From contig NZ_FOTQ01000001.1 of assembly GCF_900114635.1 (NCBI RefSeq), forward strand, positions 1,488,001-1,552,000: a stretch of 64,000 nt of DNA, read 5' to 3'. The stretch comes from Shimia aestuarii. GTDB taxonomy: Bacteria > Pseudomonadota > Alphaproteobacteria > Rhodobacterales > Rhodobacteraceae. Positions 1 to 9,400 of this stretch are shown in pieces (position 1 is the first letter of the stretch; the number at the start of each line of letters is the position of its first letter). Both the position numbers and the translations under genes were made by a program. The notes under the pieces were generated by a model. That model saw only the letters and a program-made list of their open reading frames with translations. It had not been told where the DNA came from and searched no databases.

Positions 1-576
1 GCGGCGATTACCTCGGAATATGCTGGCACAACTCGCGATGTGATCGAAGTGCGTATGGATCTGAATGGTCTGCCCGTGACGCTTCTCGACACCGCTGGTT
101 TGCGCGACACTGACGACCACGTCGAATGGATCGGCATCGAACGGGCGCGCCAACGTGCCGAGGCCGCCGATCTGCGTGTCTTCCTAGTCGAACAGGGGCA
201 ACATCCTGACTTTGAACCGCTGCCCGGTGATGTTATTCGTGCAGCCAAGGCGGATATGCTTGAAAACGATGCCAATGCGATTTCCGGAAAAACGGGGCAG
301 GGGATCGCTGCGCTGGTCGACGAGATCACGGAAAAGCTCTCGGAACAGGCCGGGCGCTCTGGCATCGCCACCCGCGAACGCCACCGCGTGGCGATGAGCC
401 GGGCCAATGACAACCTCGCTGCAGCCGACGCGGTGCTTGCCTTGGGACCGGATCACTACGAGATTGCCGCCGAAGAACTGCGCAGCGCGATTCGGGCTTT
501 GGATTCAATTGTCGGTCGCGTAGATGTCGAGAACCTGCTGGACGAAATCTTTTCGAGCTTCTGCATCGGTAAGTAA
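1..576 (+). CDS. mnmE: tRNA uridine-5-carboxymethylaminomethyl(34) synthesis GTPase MnmE (C-terminal part, cut by window edge)
   Basis: MnmE is a GTPase that acts with MnmG to add an aminomethyl-type group to U34 of certain tRNAs in the cytoplasm. The reading frame is open from the first base, so the N-terminal folate-binding domain and the G1 loop lie outside the window. What remains starts in the G domain: a GTTRD switch I motif near the beginning and a DTAGLRDT switch II/G3 motif shortly after. The helical region follows, and the protein ends in FCIGK, the family's C-terminal Cys motif. The gene is followed after only a few bases by mnmG, its functional partner. The identification is secure; only the 5' part is missing. 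Confidence 0.95.
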   Translation, partial: AAITSEYAGTTRDVIEVRMDLNGLPVTLLDTAGLRDTDDHVEWIGIERARQRAEAADLRVFLVEQGQHPDFEPLPGDVIRAAKADMLENDANAISGKTGQGIAALVDEITEKLSEQAGRSGIATRERHRVAMSRANDNLAAADAVLALGPDHYEIAAEELRSAIRALDSIVGRVDVENLLDEIFSSFCIGK

Positions 577-580
577 GGAG

Positions 581-596
581 TGTTTCACGTGAAACA
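581..596. promoter_or_regulatory. parS site 1 (ParB-binding centromere site), overlapping the mnmG start
   Basis: The sequence TGTTTCACGTGAAACA is a perfect 16-base palindrome and equals the conserved bacterial parS consensus bound by ParB. It lies 2.5 kb upstream of parA, directly after the AAGGAG ribosome-binding site of mnmG, and it contains the probable GTG start codon of mnmG at 589. A second perfect copy lies at 2486. Confidence 0.95.
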
Positions 597-2451
597 TTTT
601 GACGTCATTGTTGTTGGCGGCGGACACGCCGGTGCCGATGCGGCCCATGCTGCGGCGCGGTTAGGGGCGCAAACAGCCCTTGTTTCATTGAAGAAATCCG
701 GAATTGGTGTGATGTCCTGCAACCCGGCGATCGGCGGCCTTGGCAAAGGCCACCTTGTCCGGGAAGTCGACGCGCTGGATGGTGTCATGGGGCGCGTGGC
801 CGACAGGGCAGGCATTCAATTTCGCCTTTTGAACCGCCGCAAGGGTCCTGCCGTTCAAGGCCCTCGGGCTCAGGCAGACCGCAAAATCTACCGGAACGCA
901 ATGCTCGCTGAGATATTGTCGACGGAAAACCTTACAGTGATCGAGGGCGAGGCCACGGATTTCCGCATGGTGGGCGATGCGGTGCGCGGCGTTCTTCTTT
1001 CTGACGGATCAGAGATTTCGGCGCAGGCCGTCGTCCTGACGACGGGTACATTCCTACGCGGCGTCATTCATATTGGTGATGTGTCTCGCCCTGGCGGCCG
1101 CATGGGGGACGATCCTTCTGTCAAACTCGCTCAGCGCATCGACAGCTTTGACTTGCCGCTTGGCCGGCTGAAGACAGGCACGCCACCGCGTCTGAATGGC
1201 AAGACAATCAAGTGGGACTTCCTCGAATCCCAGCCGGGCGACGAAGACCCTACGATGTTTTCGTTCCTCAATGACAAGCCATTCGTTCGGCAAATCTCCT
1301 GCGGTATCACCCATACCAACGAAAAAACGCATGACATCATCCGAGAAAATCTCTCTCGATCGGCGATGTATGGTGGCCATATCGAGGGCGTCGGACCCCG
1401 TTACTGTCCCTCGATCGAGGACAAGATCGTTCGATTTTCTGACAAAACCTCACACCAAGTCTTCCTGGAACCCGAAGGTTTGGATGATGACACGGTCTAT
1501 CCGAATGGGATCAGCACATCTCTGCCGGAAGATGTTCAGGAAGATTATGTCCGGTCGATCTATGGCCTTGAAGAGTGTGAAATTCTCCAACCCGGCTATG
1601 CGATCGAATACGACTATGTTGACCCGCGAGCGCTTGACGCATCGCTGGCGGTCAAATCTGTTCCAGGACTATATCTTGCGGGACAAATCAACGGAACCAC
1701 AGGATATGAGGAGGCGGCAGCGCAAGGTCTTGTCGCTGGACTGAATGCGGCCCTGTCGGCAAAAGGGCAGGAGGCGCATCATTTTAGCCGTTCGGACAGC
1801 TATATCGGTGTCATGGTCGATGACCTGATCACACGCGGCGTCACCGAACCCTATCGCATGTTCACGTCCCGCGCCGAATTCCGTCTGTCTCTACGTGCCG
1901 ACAATGCTGATCAGCGACTTACTCCAATTGGGATTGATCTCGGGCTTGTTGGTGAAGACCGCAAGCGCGTATTCGGAGAAAAGGCAGAACGTTTGGCCGC
2001 TGGCAAAGCGCTTTTGACTGCAATGGACTACACCCCAAAACAACTCAAGACGGGCGGGATTCCCGTCAATCTAGACGGCAATCGCAGAACAGCGTTTCAG
2101 GTCCTCGCTTTTCCCGATGTTGGTTTCGAAGATCTCTTGCCGCTTGACCCCGTTTTTAACGAGGTGGACCCCGAAACGCGCCGCCAACTTGAACGGGATG
2201 CGCTTTATGCGAACTACATTGAGCGCCAAAAACGCGATGTCGAGGCGATGCAGCGCGATGAGAACCAGAAGATCCCACATGATTTCGACTATGCGTTGGT
2301 CGAAGGTCTCTCCAATGAACTGAAACTCAAGCTGGGGCAGGCGCGACCGGACAACCTTTCGCAGGCAGGCCGTATTGATGGAATGACGCCAGCGGCATTG
2401 ACCTTGTTGCTTGCCAAGATTCGCCAATCCCTTCGGGAGAAATCCGCGTGA
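589..2451 (+). CDS. mnmG: tRNA uridine-5-carboxymethylaminomethyl(34) synthesis enzyme MnmG
   Basis: MnmG is the FAD-dependent partner of MnmE in U34 modification of tRNA. The product is about 620 residues, the usual size. An FAD-binding VVGGGHAG motif lies at residues 8-15, the family signature [11 protein letters not shown] near residue 269, and the second signature [13 protein letters not shown] near residue 364. I place the start at GTG 589, eight bases after the AAGGAG at 575-580. A GTG at 580 is in frame but overlaps that ribosome-binding site, so it would only add three residues at poor spacing. The stop overlaps the rsmG start by four bases, indicating translational coupling. The start codon sits inside a parS site, so ParB binding could in principle affect expression; this is inference. 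Confidence 0.96.
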   Translation: MKHFDVIVVGGGHAGADAAHAAARLGAQTALVSLKKSGIGVMSCNPAIGGLGKGHLVREVDALDGVMGRVADRAGIQFRLLNRRKGPAVQGPRAQADRKIYRNAMLAEILSTENLTVIEGEATDFRMVGDAVRGVLLSDGSEISAQAVVLTTGTFLRGVIHIGDVSRPGGRMGDDPSVKLAQRIDSFDLPLGRLKTGTPPRLNGKTIKWDFLESQPGDEDPTMFSFLNDKPFVRQISCGITHTNEKTHDIIRENLSRSAMYGGHIEGVGPRYCPSIEDKIVRFSDKTSHQVFLEPEGLDDDTVYPNGISTSLPEDVQEDYVRSIYGLEECEILQPGYAIEYDYVDPRALDASLAVKSVPGLYLAGQINGTTGYEEAAAQGLVAGLNAALSAKGQEAHHFSRSDSYIGVMVDDLITRGVTEPYRMFTSRAEFRLSLRADNADQRLTPIGIDLGLVGEDRKRVFGEKAERLAAGKALLTAMDYTPKQLKTGGIPVNLDGNRRTAFQVLAFPDVGFEDLLPLDPVFNEVDPETRRQLERDALYANYIERQKRDVEAMQRDENQKIPHDFDYALVEGLSNELKLKLGQARPDNLSQAGRIDGMTPAALTLLLAKIRQSLREKSA

Positions 2452-3074
2452 CATTCGAAGCAGACCGCGTGCTTTCCACATTGGATGTTTCACGTGAAAC
2501 ATCCGAGCGACTAAAAGTGCTCGCAGCGCTCCTCGAAAAGTGGAATCCGCGTATCAATCTTGTATCGAAATCGACAATTTCAGCGCTGTGGACCCGCCAT
2601 ATTCTCGATTCCGCGCAAATTTTCAATCTTGCAACGCATCCTGTCCCGCATTGGGTGGATATCGGGAGCGGTGGCGGATTTCCTGGGCTGGTTATCGCCA
2701 TCATGGCAGCAGAAACCCAATCTCCGGCCGGGCTGACAATGATCGAAAGCGATCATAGAAAATGCACCTTCTTGCGAACGGTTTTGCGGGAGACCGGGGT
2801 GAGTGCGACGGTAATCACGGATCGAATCGAAAAGGCCGCGCCTCAATCTGCGGATATCCTGTCTGCGCGCGCCTTGGCCGACCTGACGGCCCTGTTTTCT
2901 TTTACTGAACGGCATTTGCGCAAAGGTGGGACCGCGCTGTTTCCAAAAGGCGCCAACTGGGAAAAAGAGGTTCGCACCGCACAGGAATCGTGGTCTTTCA
3001 ACCTCGAGGTGATACAAAGCATTACTGAACCCGAAGCCGTTATTCTGAAGGTTGGAGATCTTGAACGTGTCTGA
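2448..3074 (+). CDS. rsmG: 16S rRNA (guanine(527)-N(7))-methyltransferase RsmG
   Basis: RsmG (GidB) methylates G527 of 16S rRNA using S-adenosylmethionine. The product is 208 residues, normal for the family. The SAM-binding loop [12 protein letters not shown] lies around residues 70-81, preceded by the family's NLVSKST and RHILDS segments. The start is a GTG that shares four bases with the mnmG stop. The 3' end overlaps the parA start by eight bases. A second parS site lies within the first 20 codons, where it encodes part of the N-terminus. Position between mnmG and parA is the classic arrangement. Confidence 0.95.
   Translation: MTFEADRVLSTLDVSRETSERLKVLAALLEKWNPRINLVSKSTISALWTRHILDSAQIFNLATHPVPHWVDIGSGGGFPGLVIAIMAAETQSPAGLTMIESDHRKCTFLRTVLRETGVSATVITDRIEKAAPQSADILSARALADLTALFSFTERHLRKGGTALFPKGANWEKEVRTAQESWSFNLEVIQSITEPEAVILKVGDLERV
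2486..2501. promoter_or_regulatory. parS site 2, inside the 5' end of rsmG
   Basis: A second perfect TGTTTCACGTGAAACA palindrome. The symmetry extends to 20 bases (2484-2503, GATGTTTCACGTGAAACATC). It is inside the rsmG coding sequence and encodes a DVSRETS-like stretch. With the copy at 581 this makes two parS sites about 1.9 kb apart, both within 2.5 kb of parAB, as expected near a chromosome origin. Confidence 0.95.
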
Positions 3075-3876
3075 TCCCATTCGCCCCAAAGGGCCAAGAA
3101 TTATCGCCGTTGCCAACCAGAAGGGCGGCGTTGGCAAAACTACGACGGCAATCAACCTGGCCGCCGCTTTGGCCCAACAGGAGTGCAGGGTATTGGTTGT
3201 GGACCTCGATCCTCAGGGAAACGCGTCCACGGGTCTTGGTATTGAACCGGATGACCGGGAATACACCACTTATGATCTTCTTCTGGACGATGTGCCGCTT
3301 GCAGAAGTCATTCAGCCCACACAAACGCCGGGAATGTCGATCATTCCGGCCACGGTCGATCTCAGTTCTGCAGACATTGAGCTGATTTCAAACGAAAAAC
3401 GCAGCTTTCTTCTGCATGATGCGCTCAGACAGCCCGCCATGGACCCATTTGCATGGGATTACATCCTGATTGATTGCCCGCCATCGCTGAACCTCTTGAC
3501 GGTCAACGCGATGATCGCAGCGCATTCCGTGTTGATACCATTGCAGAGCGAATTTTTTGCGCTCGAAGGGTTGAGCCAATTGATGCTGACGGTCCGGGAA
3601 GTGCGCCAGACGGCCAATCCGGCGCTGCGAATCGAGGGCGTTGTTCTCACGATGTATGACGCGCGCAACAATCTTTCGCAGCAGGTCGAACAGGATGCGC
3701 GCGACAACCTTGGGGATCTCGTGTTTGAAACCAAGATTCCGCGAAATGTTCGGGTTTCCGAAGCGCCGTCTTTCGCGCAACCGGTATTGGATTATGATCC
3801 GACGTCAAAGGGGGCCGAGGCCTATCGCAATCTTGCGAAAGAGCTTGTCGCCAAACATATCAGAATCGCCGCGTAA
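3067..3876 (+). CDS. parA: chromosome-partitioning ATPase ParA (Soj family)
   Basis: ParA is a Walker-type ATPase that binds DNA non-specifically and moves ParB-parS complexes during chromosome segregation. The deviant Walker A motif KGGVGKTT lies at residues 19-26, followed by the DLDPQGNAS motif and the DYILIDCPPSL Walker B region. I place the start at GTG 3067, which has GGAG nine bases upstream and gives an N-terminus beginning [10 protein letters not shown]. An in-frame TTG at 3052 is possible but has no ribosome-binding site. The start overlaps the end of rsmG by eight bases. The product is 269 residues, and parB follows immediately. Confidence 0.96.
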   Translation: MSDPIRPKGPRIIAVANQKGGVGKTTTAINLAAALAQQECRVLVVDLDPQGNASTGLGIEPDDREYTTYDLLLDDVPLAEVIQPTQTPGMSIIPATVDLSSADIELISNEKRSFLLHDALRQPAMDPFAWDYILIDCPPSLNLLTVNAMIAAHSVLIPLQSEFFALEGLSQLMLTVREVRQTANPALRIEGVVLTMYDARNNLSQQVEQDARDNLGDLVFETKIPRNVRVSEAPSFAQPVLDYDPTSKGAEAYRNLAKELVAKHIRIAA

Positions 3877-3888
3877 GAGGGGCAGGGC

Positions 3889-4779
3889 ATGGCAGAGAAA
3901 AAGAAGTCGCGTGGTTTGGGCCGGGGTCTGAGCGCGCTTATGGCGGACGTAACCGAAGAGCGCGTCGCGCAAGAGGCGGATGCACCGCGCCGGGCTGACA
4001 TGAACGTGCCGATTGAAAAGATCGTGCCAAACCCGGATCAGCCGCGCCGTGAATTTACCCAGGACCAGTTGGACGATCTTGCCAACTCAATCCGCGAAAA
4101 GGGTGTTATTCAGCCGCTGATTGTCCGCGAGAAATCGGACGGCACCTACGAAATCGTTGCCGGTGAACGCCGCTGGCGCGCATCTCAAATGGCCCAATTG
4201 CACGAGCTTCCGGTGATTGTCCGCGACTACGACGATACCGAGGTTCTGGAAATCGCCATTATCGAAAACATCCAGCGGGCCGATCTGAACCCGGTGGAAG
4301 AGGCAATGGGCTATCGTCAATTGATGGACAAGTTCGGCCATACACAAGAGCGCCTGTCCGAAGCGCTTGGCAAAAGCCGTAGCCACATTGCTAACCTGAT
4401 GCGCTTGCTTCAGCTACCCGCTGATGTTCAGGACATGCTCAAAAAAGGTCAACTGACCGCGGGACATGCGCGCGCGTTGATCACAAGTGAAAACGCATCT
4501 GATCTTGCGAAAAAGGTGGTCAAGGGCGGGATGTCCGTTCGTCAGACCGAAGCGCTTGTCAAAAAGGCGATTAATCCCGGCCCGGCGAGTAAACCCAAGG
4601 CCGAGAAATCACAAAAAGACGCAGACACAATCGCGCTGGAAGGTGATTTGTCCGCCAATCTCGGGATGAAAGTTTCCGTGGACCACAAGGCCGGCGGCGA
4701 AAGCGGACAGGTTGTGATCCGTTATGCGTCGCTAGATGAGTTGGACGAGATTTGCAGGATCCTGTCTGCTAGCCACTAG
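3889..4779 (+). CDS. parB: chromosome-partitioning protein ParB
   Basis: ParB binds parS, spreads along neighbouring DNA as a CTP-dependent clamp, and stimulates ParA. The 296-residue product shows the expected order: an N-terminal basic segment that contacts ParA (KKSRGLGRGLSALM), the GERRWRA motif near residue 91, the ENIQRADLNPVEEA segment near residue 127, a helix-turn-helix around residues 150-175 (LSEALGKSRSHIANLMRLL), and a C-terminal dimerisation region. A purine-rich ribosome-binding site (AGAGGGGCAGGGC) precedes the ATG. The last 11 bases overlap the convergent DUF454 gene. A terminator for this operon lies at 4812-4847. Confidence 0.96.
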   Translation: MAEKKKSRGLGRGLSALMADVTEERVAQEADAPRRADMNVPIEKIVPNPDQPRREFTQDQLDDLANSIREKGVIQPLIVREKSDGTYEIVAGERRWRASQMAQLHELPVIVRDYDDTEVLEIAIIENIQRADLNPVEEAMGYRQLMDKFGHTQERLSEALGKSRSHIANLMRLLQLPADVQDMLKKGQLTAGHARALITSENASDLAKKVVKGGMSVRQTEALVKKAINPGPASKPKAEKSQKDADTIALEGDLSANLGMKVSVDHKAGGESGQVVIRYASLDELDEICRILSASH

Positions 4780-5122
4780 GCCGTGTCCAGATAAAGATCA
4801 AAACAGCAGACAAAACCACCGCCTGTATCAGCAGGACGGTGGTTTTTAGTCCCAGGGCAAACGAAATACCAAACACAATAGCGATGGAAATCGTCGCCAG
4901 CCGTTTGGCTGCTGGGTTGATCGCGCCGCGTGACTGCCAATCTTCAATGGGCGGTCCCAAACGGGGGTGGGACAATAGCCAGTAGTGCAGTCGCTCCGAA
5001 GACCGCGCAAAGCAGAAAGCTGCCAACAACAGGAACGGGACTGTTGGCAAAAGCGGTAGAACCACCCCGACAATCGCCAGCGCGACACAGATCAACCCGA
5101 GTAACAGCCAAACAACGCGCAT
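4769..5122 (-). CDS. DUF454 (YbaN-like) inner-membrane protein
   Basis: A small hydrophobic protein of 117 residues. Its N-terminal half matches the YbaN/DUF454 pattern: two closely spaced membrane segments (about residues 4-42) with the motif GVVLPLLPTVPFLLLAAFCFARSSER, then a cytoplasmic loop with HPRLGPPI, then two more membrane segments (about 72-111). The function of the family is not established. The ATG follows the hemW stop codon with no space between, so it is the last gene of the rph-rdgB-hemW operon. The 3' end overlaps parB by 11 bases in the convergent direction and also carries the parAB terminator hairpin. Confidence 0.85.
   Translation of the reverse strand: MRVVWLLLGLICVALAIVGVVLPLLPTVPFLLLAAFCFARSSERLHYWLLSHPRLGPPIEDWQSRGAINPAAKRLATISIAIVFGISFALGLKTTVLLIQAVVLSAVLIFIWTRPSG
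4812..4847 (+). terminator. Rho-independent terminator of the mnmE-parB operon, inside the opposing coding sequence
   Basis: The arms AAAACCACCG (4812-4821) and CGGTGGTTTT (4837-4846) pair perfectly. An inner CCTG/CAGG pair with a single bulged A extends the stem. A further T follows the 3' arm. It lies about 33 bases after the parB stop and within the 3' part of the minus-strand DUF454 gene. Confidence 0.75.
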
Positions 5123-6280
5123 CTAGTCCACCAAAAGCTCTGCCAGGACGGAATTGAGCACCATCCTACCTTGTGGAAGCACCCTAAGATGCTGATCTTC
5201 AACAGAAATCAGACCAAGCTCAACCAAATTCTCAACTCTGTTCCCGCCAAGCGCATGGCCGGCAAGGGCTTGGTAACGTGTCAGGTTAACTCCCTCGCTT
5301 AACCGGAGTCCCATCAACAAGAATTCGGTTGCCTGATCCTCTGACGCAATCACGTCGCGCAGGCTTTCCCCATTACCCGCCTCGGCGGCCTCAAGCCATT
5401 TGCCGGGAGCTTTCCAGTTTTCAATCGCGAGGCGTTGTCCGTTCAACGTTAGGCGCGCATGTGCTCCGGGGCCGATGCCGGCATAATCCCCGTAGCGCCA
5501 GTAAATCAGGTTGTGGCGGGATTCAGACCCTGTTTCTGCATAATTCGATACTTCGTAGGGCAGCATCCCTGTGGCTGCACATATCTCCTGTGTGGCCTCA
5601 TACATGTTCGCCGCAAGATCGTCCTCGGGCAACCCGCGCAGTTTTCCGCGCGCATAGCGATCTCCGAACGCCGTGCCGTCTTCGACCGTCAGTTGATAAA
5701 GCGACAAGTGGTCAATCGCCATCGAAAGCGCTTCGCGTAGTTCGTTGGACCATGCTTCAAGGCTTTGATCCTGACGTGCGTAAATCAGGTCAAAGCTCAC
5801 GCGTTCAAAGGTATTGCGGGCAATGTCAAACGCGGCCTTGGCTTCTTTGACGGTATGAATGCGCCCCAAACGTTGAAGATCACGATCATTGAGCGCCTGA
5901 ATCCCCATCGAGATTCGATTCACGCCACCTTGGCGATAGGCCGCAAATCGCCCGGCCTCAACCGAACCGGGGTTCGCTTCAAGCGTTGTTTCCATGTCAT
6001 TGGAGGTCGGCCAGAGTTTACGGACGCGTTCAAGGATAGAAGCGACAACCTCCGGGTCCATCAGGCTTGGTGTGCCGCCGCCAAAAAACACCGTATTCAA
6101 AACCCGGCCCGACGTCTCGTTGGCCACGCGGTCCAATTCGCCCAGATAGGCCCTAAGCCACCGGGATTGATCGATTTCTCGGGCGACGTGGCTATTAAAG
6201 TCGCAATAGGGGCACTTGGCCTGGCAAAAGGGCCAATGGATATAAAGGCCAAAGCCCCCGTTTTGCCAATCCTCAGCCAA
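5123..6280 (-). CDS. hemW: radical SAM heme chaperone HemW (coproporphyrinogen oxidase-like)
   Basis: HemW resembles the oxygen-independent coproporphyrinogen III oxidase HemN but acts as a heme-binding chaperone. The radical SAM cluster motif CQAKCPYC gives Cys 19, 23 and 26, and the SAM-binding GGGTPSLM follows. I place the start at TTG 6280, which overlaps the rdgB stop by eight bases, has GGGG about six bases upstream, and gives a typical 385-residue protein starting [18 protein letters not shown]. Longer in-frame starts would extend deep into rdgB. Its role as a chaperone rather than an oxidase is taken from the family and not shown here. Confidence 0.92.
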   Translation of the reverse strand: MAEDWQNGGFGLYIHWPFCQAKCPYCDFNSHVAREIDQSRWLRAYLGELDRVANETSGRVLNTVFFGGGTPSLMDPEVVASILERVRKLWPTSNDMETTLEANPGSVEAGRFAAYRQGGVNRISMGIQALNDRDLQRLGRIHTVKEAKAAFDIARNTFERVSFDLIYARQDQSLEAWSNELREALSMAIDHLSLYQLTVEDGTAFGDRYARGKLRGLPEDDLAANMYEATQEICAATGMLPYEVSNYAETGSESRHNLIYWRYGDYAGIGPGAHARLTLNGQRLAIENWKAPGKWLEAAEAGNGESLRDVIASEDQATEFLLMGLRLSEGVNLTRYQALAGHALGGNRVENLVELGLISVEDQHLRVLPQGRMVLNSVLAELLVD

Positions 6281-6884
6281 AACACCCCGCCACGAACTGC
6301 TCAACCGCCTTGCCGCGGTGGCTGATCTTGTTCTTTTCCCAACGGTCCATTTCGGCAAAGGTCACGTCATGACCTTCGGGAACAAACATCGGGTCATATC
6401 CAAACCCGTCCTTGCCTCGGATCGGCCAGACAAGGTGCCCCGGCGCGACGCCTTCGAACACTTCGTCATGTCCGTCGGGCCAGGCCAGAACCAGAGTACA
6501 GCGGAACTGCGCCATCCACGGTTTCGCTGCGTCGCAGGCAACCAATTCGTCATGCGCGCGGGTCATCGCCATCATGAAATCACGCCCGTTGCCGGTTTCG
6601 GCCCAATCGGCGGTGTAGACGCCGGGCGCACCGTTCAGCCCGTCAATTGTGATCCCGCTGTCGTCGGACAGAGCGGGCAGGCCGGTCGCCTTGGCCGCAG
6701 CATGGGCCTTGATCCGGGCGTTGCCGACAAACGTATCTTCGGTTTCCTCCGGTTCCGGCAAATCCATGTCCCCGGCACCCACCACCTTGACCCCAAAGGG
6801 CTCAAGAAGGTGGGCCATTTCTTCCAGCTTGCCCTTGTTATGGGTCGCCACCAAAAGCGTATCGCCGGAAAACTTGCGGGTCAT
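6273..6884 (-). CDS. rdgB: XTP/dITP diphosphatase RdgB (Ham1 family)
   Basis: This enzyme hydrolyses non-canonical purine triphosphates (dITP, XTP) to monophosphates so that they are not incorporated into DNA. The product has 203 residues. The N-terminal substrate-binding motif [12 protein letters not shown], the ALSDDSG motif near residue 70, the FGYDPMF region and the [11 protein letters not shown]-terminal motif are all present. Its ATG overlaps the rph stop by four bases and its stop overlaps hemW by eight, so the three genes are probably translated as one operon. Confidence 0.95.
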   Translation of the reverse strand: MTRKFSGDTLLVATHNKGKLEEMAHLLEPFGVKVVGAGDMDLPEPEETEDTFVGNARIKAHAAAKATGLPALSDDSGITIDGLNGAPGVYTADWAETGNGRDFMMAMTRAHDELVACDAAKPWMAQFRCTLVLAWPDGHDEVFEGVAPGHLVWPIRGKDGFGYDPMFVPEGHDVTFAEMDRWEKNKISHRGKAVEQFVAGCFG

Positions 6885-7594
6885 GCGACCGCCGCCATTT
6901 GGGCCGCAACCAACTCATCGACACCCTTTTCGGCAAGGTCGATCAACTGGTTCATCTGATCGCGGGAATAGGTCGAGCCCTCCGCGCTCATCTGCACTTC
7001 GATCATCTGCTTGTTCCCAAGCATGATAAAGTTGCCATCCACACCGGCTTCGGAATCCTCGGGATAGTCGAGGTCCAGAACCGCCTGACCGGCATAAATG
7101 CCACAAGAAACAGCGGCCACCGGGGACACCAGCGGATCAGAGATGACGTCGCCCGTTTTCATCAGCTTGTTCACCGCCAGTTTCAGGGCAACCCAGCCCC
7201 CGGTGATTGACGCGCAACGGGTGCCGCCATCGGCCTGGATCACGTCACAGTCGACGGTGATCTGGCGTTCGCCGAGTGCAACCCGATCCACGCCCGCTCG
7301 CAGCGACCGGCCAATGAGACGTTGAATTTCCACGGTGCGGCCACCCTGTTTGCCCACCGCAGCCTCGCGGCGCATACGGCTTGTCGTCGAACGCGGCAAC
7401 ATCCCGTATTCCGCCGTCACCCAGCCAAGCCCCGATCCCTTGATGAACGGTGGCACACGATCTTCAATGGTGGCCGTGCAGAGCACATGGGTGTCACCCA
7501 TACGGATCAGGCAGGACCCCTCGGCATGTTTGGTCACACCCGTTTCGATCGACACGGGGCGCATTTCATTCAACTGTCTTCCAGACGGGCGCAT
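6881..7594 (-). CDS. rph: ribonuclease PH
   Basis: RNase PH trims tRNA 3' ends by phosphorolysis. The 237-residue product begins MRPSGR and contains [14 protein letters not shown], then [10 protein letters not shown], then [17 protein letters not shown], and the metal- and phosphate-binding C-terminal half with [16 protein letters not shown] chose the ATG at 7594 because the family N-terminus starts there and the sequence further upstream does not look like the family. It is first in the minus-strand operon rph-rdgB-hemW-DUF454 and is divergent from hrcA with 115 bases between the starts. Confidence 0.95.
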   Translation of the reverse strand: MRPSGRQLNEMRPVSIETGVTKHAEGSCLIRMGDTHVLCTATIEDRVPPFIKGSGLGWVTAEYGMLPRSTTSRMRREAAVGKQGGRTVEIQRLIGRSLRAGVDRVALGERQITVDCDVIQADGGTRCASITGGWVALKLAVNKLMKTGDVISDPLVSPVAAVSCGIYAGQAVLDLDYPEDSEAGVDGNFIMLGNKQMIEVQMSAEGSTYSRDQMNQLIDLAEKGVDELVAAQMAAVA

Positions 7595-7659
7595 GGCTCT
7601 ATTCCTTTTTCTCTTTGGGCATGGGCATACTCGGCGGGGCAGGGGCTGCGCAACCCCGA

Positions 7660-7687
7660 TTGACCTTTGGCATTTGCGCCCTTTAAT
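7660..7687 (+). promoter_or_regulatory. candidate promoter for hrcA-grpE
   Basis: TTGACC at 7660-7665 and TTTAAT at 7682-7687 are separated by 16 bases and lie just upstream of the hrcA ribosome-binding site AGGGGTGAGG (7691-7700). The spacing fits a housekeeping sigma factor, although a heat-shock sigma factor could also use a related sequence. No CIRCE inverted repeat is present here. Confidence 0.4.
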
Positions 7688-7709
7688 GGAAGGGGTGAGG
7701 CAAAAAACC

Positions 7710-8774
7710 ATGACGGACAGCACCAGGATACTCGAAGAGATGAACGACCGCTCGCGCGAGGTGTTTCGCCGCGTGGTCGAGGGCTATCTTGAAAGTGGAG
7801 ATCCGGTCGGCTCCCGCACCCTAACCCGCACCCTTTCCGAAAAAGTCAGTGCGGCAACCATCCGTAACGTCATGCAGGACCTCGAATTTCTCGGTCTCTT
7901 GGACAGCCCGCATGTATCGGCGGGCCGCGTGCCGACCCAACTTGGACTGCGCATGTTTGTGGATGGGCTACTCGAGGTTGGTGACCTCGACAGCACCGAC
8001 CGAGAAAAGATCGACGCCACGCTTGGAAATGCATCCGGCGATGTCGGCACCATGCTCGACCGGGTAAGCACGGCCCTGTCCGGGGTGACGCATGGCGCCT
8101 CTCTGGTGCTCGCACCCAAACATGAAGCGCCAATCAAACATATCGAATTCGTAAGCCTGGGACATGATCGCGCCCTGGTCGTGTTGGTCTTTGCCGATGG
8201 CCATGTCGAAAACCGCTTGTTCACGCCGCCAGCTGGCCAAACGCCAAGCTCGATGCGTGAGGCTGCGAATTTCCTGAATGCCGTTGCCGAAGGGCGCACG
8301 CTTTCAGAGCTCGGGCAGGCCGTGCGCACCGAGATCTCCAAGCGCCGGCAGGAAATCGATTCGCTGGCGCGTGATCTCGTTGAAAACGGATTGGCGCTCT
8401 GGACCAACGAAGGCGGTCAAAACGAACGCCTGATCGTGCGCGGGCGTTCGAATCTTCTGGGCACGGAAGAGGAAGAGCAGGATTTGGAGCGCATCCGTAC
8501 CCTGTTTGACGACCTTGAACGCAAGCGAGACATTGCCGAATTTCTCGAACTTGCTGAACAAGGCGACGGTGTGCGCATTTTTATCGGCTCAGAGAACAAA
8601 CTTTTTTCACTTTCGGGTTCCTCTTTGGTGGTGTCTCCATATATGAACGCTGATCGAAAGATCGTGGGTGCTGTCGGAGTCATTGGACCCAAGCGCCTTA
8701 ACTATGGACGTATCGTGCCGATTGTGGATTACACGGCGCAACTGGTCGGCAAGCTGATTTCCGACCGCGGTTAG
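7710..8774 (+). CDS. hrcA: heat-inducible transcription repressor HrcA
   Basis: HrcA represses chaperone operons by binding the CIRCE inverted repeat. The 354-residue product has an N-terminal winged helix-turn-helix ([25 protein letters not shown] region, residues 27-55) with the conserved [12 protein letters not shown] motif after it, and the C-terminal HrcA domain ending [17 protein letters not shown] chose the ATG at 7710, nine bases after AGGGGTGAGG; an in-frame ATG at 7686 lies upstream of that site. The gene is followed by grpE after ten bases. I see no CIRCE element in the window, so its targets (usually groESL) must lie elsewhere. Confidence 0.94.
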   Translation: MTDSTRILEEMNDRSREVFRRVVEGYLESGDPVGSRTLTRTLSEKVSAATIRNVMQDLEFLGLLDSPHVSAGRVPTQLGLRMFVDGLLEVGDLDSTDREKIDATLGNASGDVGTMLDRVSTALSGVTHGASLVLAPKHEAPIKHIEFVSLGHDRALVVLVFADGHVENRLFTPPAGQTPSSMREAANFLNAVAEGRTLSELGQAVRTEISKRRQEIDSLARDLVENGLALWTNEGGQNERLIVRGRSNLLGTEEEEQDLERIRTLFDDLERKRDIAEFLELAEQGDGVRIFIGSENKLFSLSGSSLVVSPYMNADRKIVGAVGVIGPKRLNYGRIVPIVDYTAQLVGKLISDRG

Positions 8775-8784
8775 AGGTAGAGAT

Positions 8785-9345
8785 ATGGCTGAGCGGAAAG
8801 AGCCCGAGTTTCTGGATGACCTGTTGGATGCCGAGGCGGAAGAGTTCGCCGAGGACATGGCCGAGATCGGCTCCGAAGAAGCCGAGATTGACGAGCTGCG
8901 CGCAGAGCGTGACCAGCTCAAAGACCGCTGGATGCGGGCGCTGGCAGACGCAGAAAACGCGCGCAAGAGGGGTGAACGCGCCCGTCGCGAAGCAGAGCAG
9001 TACGGTGGTTCGAAACTGGCCCGCGACATGCTTCCCGTGTTCGACAACATGAAACGCGCCGTGGAATCGATTACCGAAGAGCAGAAAGAGGCGTCTGCCG
9101 CGCTCATCGAAGGTATCGAACTGACCATGCGCGAGCTTCTCAACACATTCGCCAAGCATGGGATCGAGGTCGTGTCGCCGGAAGTGGGCGACAAGTTTGA
9201 TCCGCAGGTGCACGAAGCCATGTTCGAAGCCCCTGTTCCGGGAACGAAATCCGGCGAAATCATTCAGGTATCGGCCGAAGGCTTCATGCTGCATGATCGT
9301 CTGCTCCGTCCGGCCAAGGTGGGCGTTTCGTCGAACCCCGGCTAA
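8785..9345 (+). CDS. grpE: nucleotide exchange factor GrpE
   Basis: GrpE releases ADP from DnaK. The 186-residue product has an acidic N-terminus, a long heptad-rich helix (residues 25-85), and the beta domain with the GRPE-type sequence PEVGDKFDPQVHEAMFEA followed by GFMLHDRLLRPAKVGVSSNPG. A GAGGTAGAG ribosome-binding site precedes the ATG. It is co-transcribed with hrcA. The partners dnaK and dnaJ lie about 54 kb away at the other end of the window. A strong terminator follows directly. Confidence 0.95.
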   Translation: MAERKEPEFLDDLLDAEAEEFAEDMAEIGSEEAEIDELRAERDQLKDRWMRALADAENARKRGERARREAEQYGGSKLARDMLPVFDNMKRAVESITEEQKEASAALIEGIELTMRELLNTFAKHGIEVVSPEVGDKFDPQVHEAMFEAPVPGTKSGEIIQVSAEGFMLHDRLLRPAKVGVSSNPG

Positions 9346-9369
9346 ACACAGATTGAAAAAAATGCTAGA

Positions 9370-9400
9370 AAACTCCCGAACCTTCGGGAGTTTTTCTTTT
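9370..9400 (+). terminator. Rho-independent terminator of hrcA-grpE
   Basis: CTCCCGAA (9373-9380) and TTCGGGAG (9383-9390) form a perfect 8-bp stem with a 2-base gap, followed by TTTTTCTTTT. The 3' arm contains CGGGAG, which is also the only plausible ribosome-binding site for the next gene, whose TTG start is at 9399 inside the T-tract. Confidence 0.85.

Noticed and set aside
580-588. GTG at 580 as start of mnmG
   Set aside because: It overlaps the AAGGAG ribosome-binding site; the GTG at 589 has correct spacing. The difference is only three residues.
7595-7709. A CIRCE element controlling hrcA-grpE
   Set aside because: No TTAGCACTC-N9-GAGTGCTAA or close variant was seen in the divergent region.
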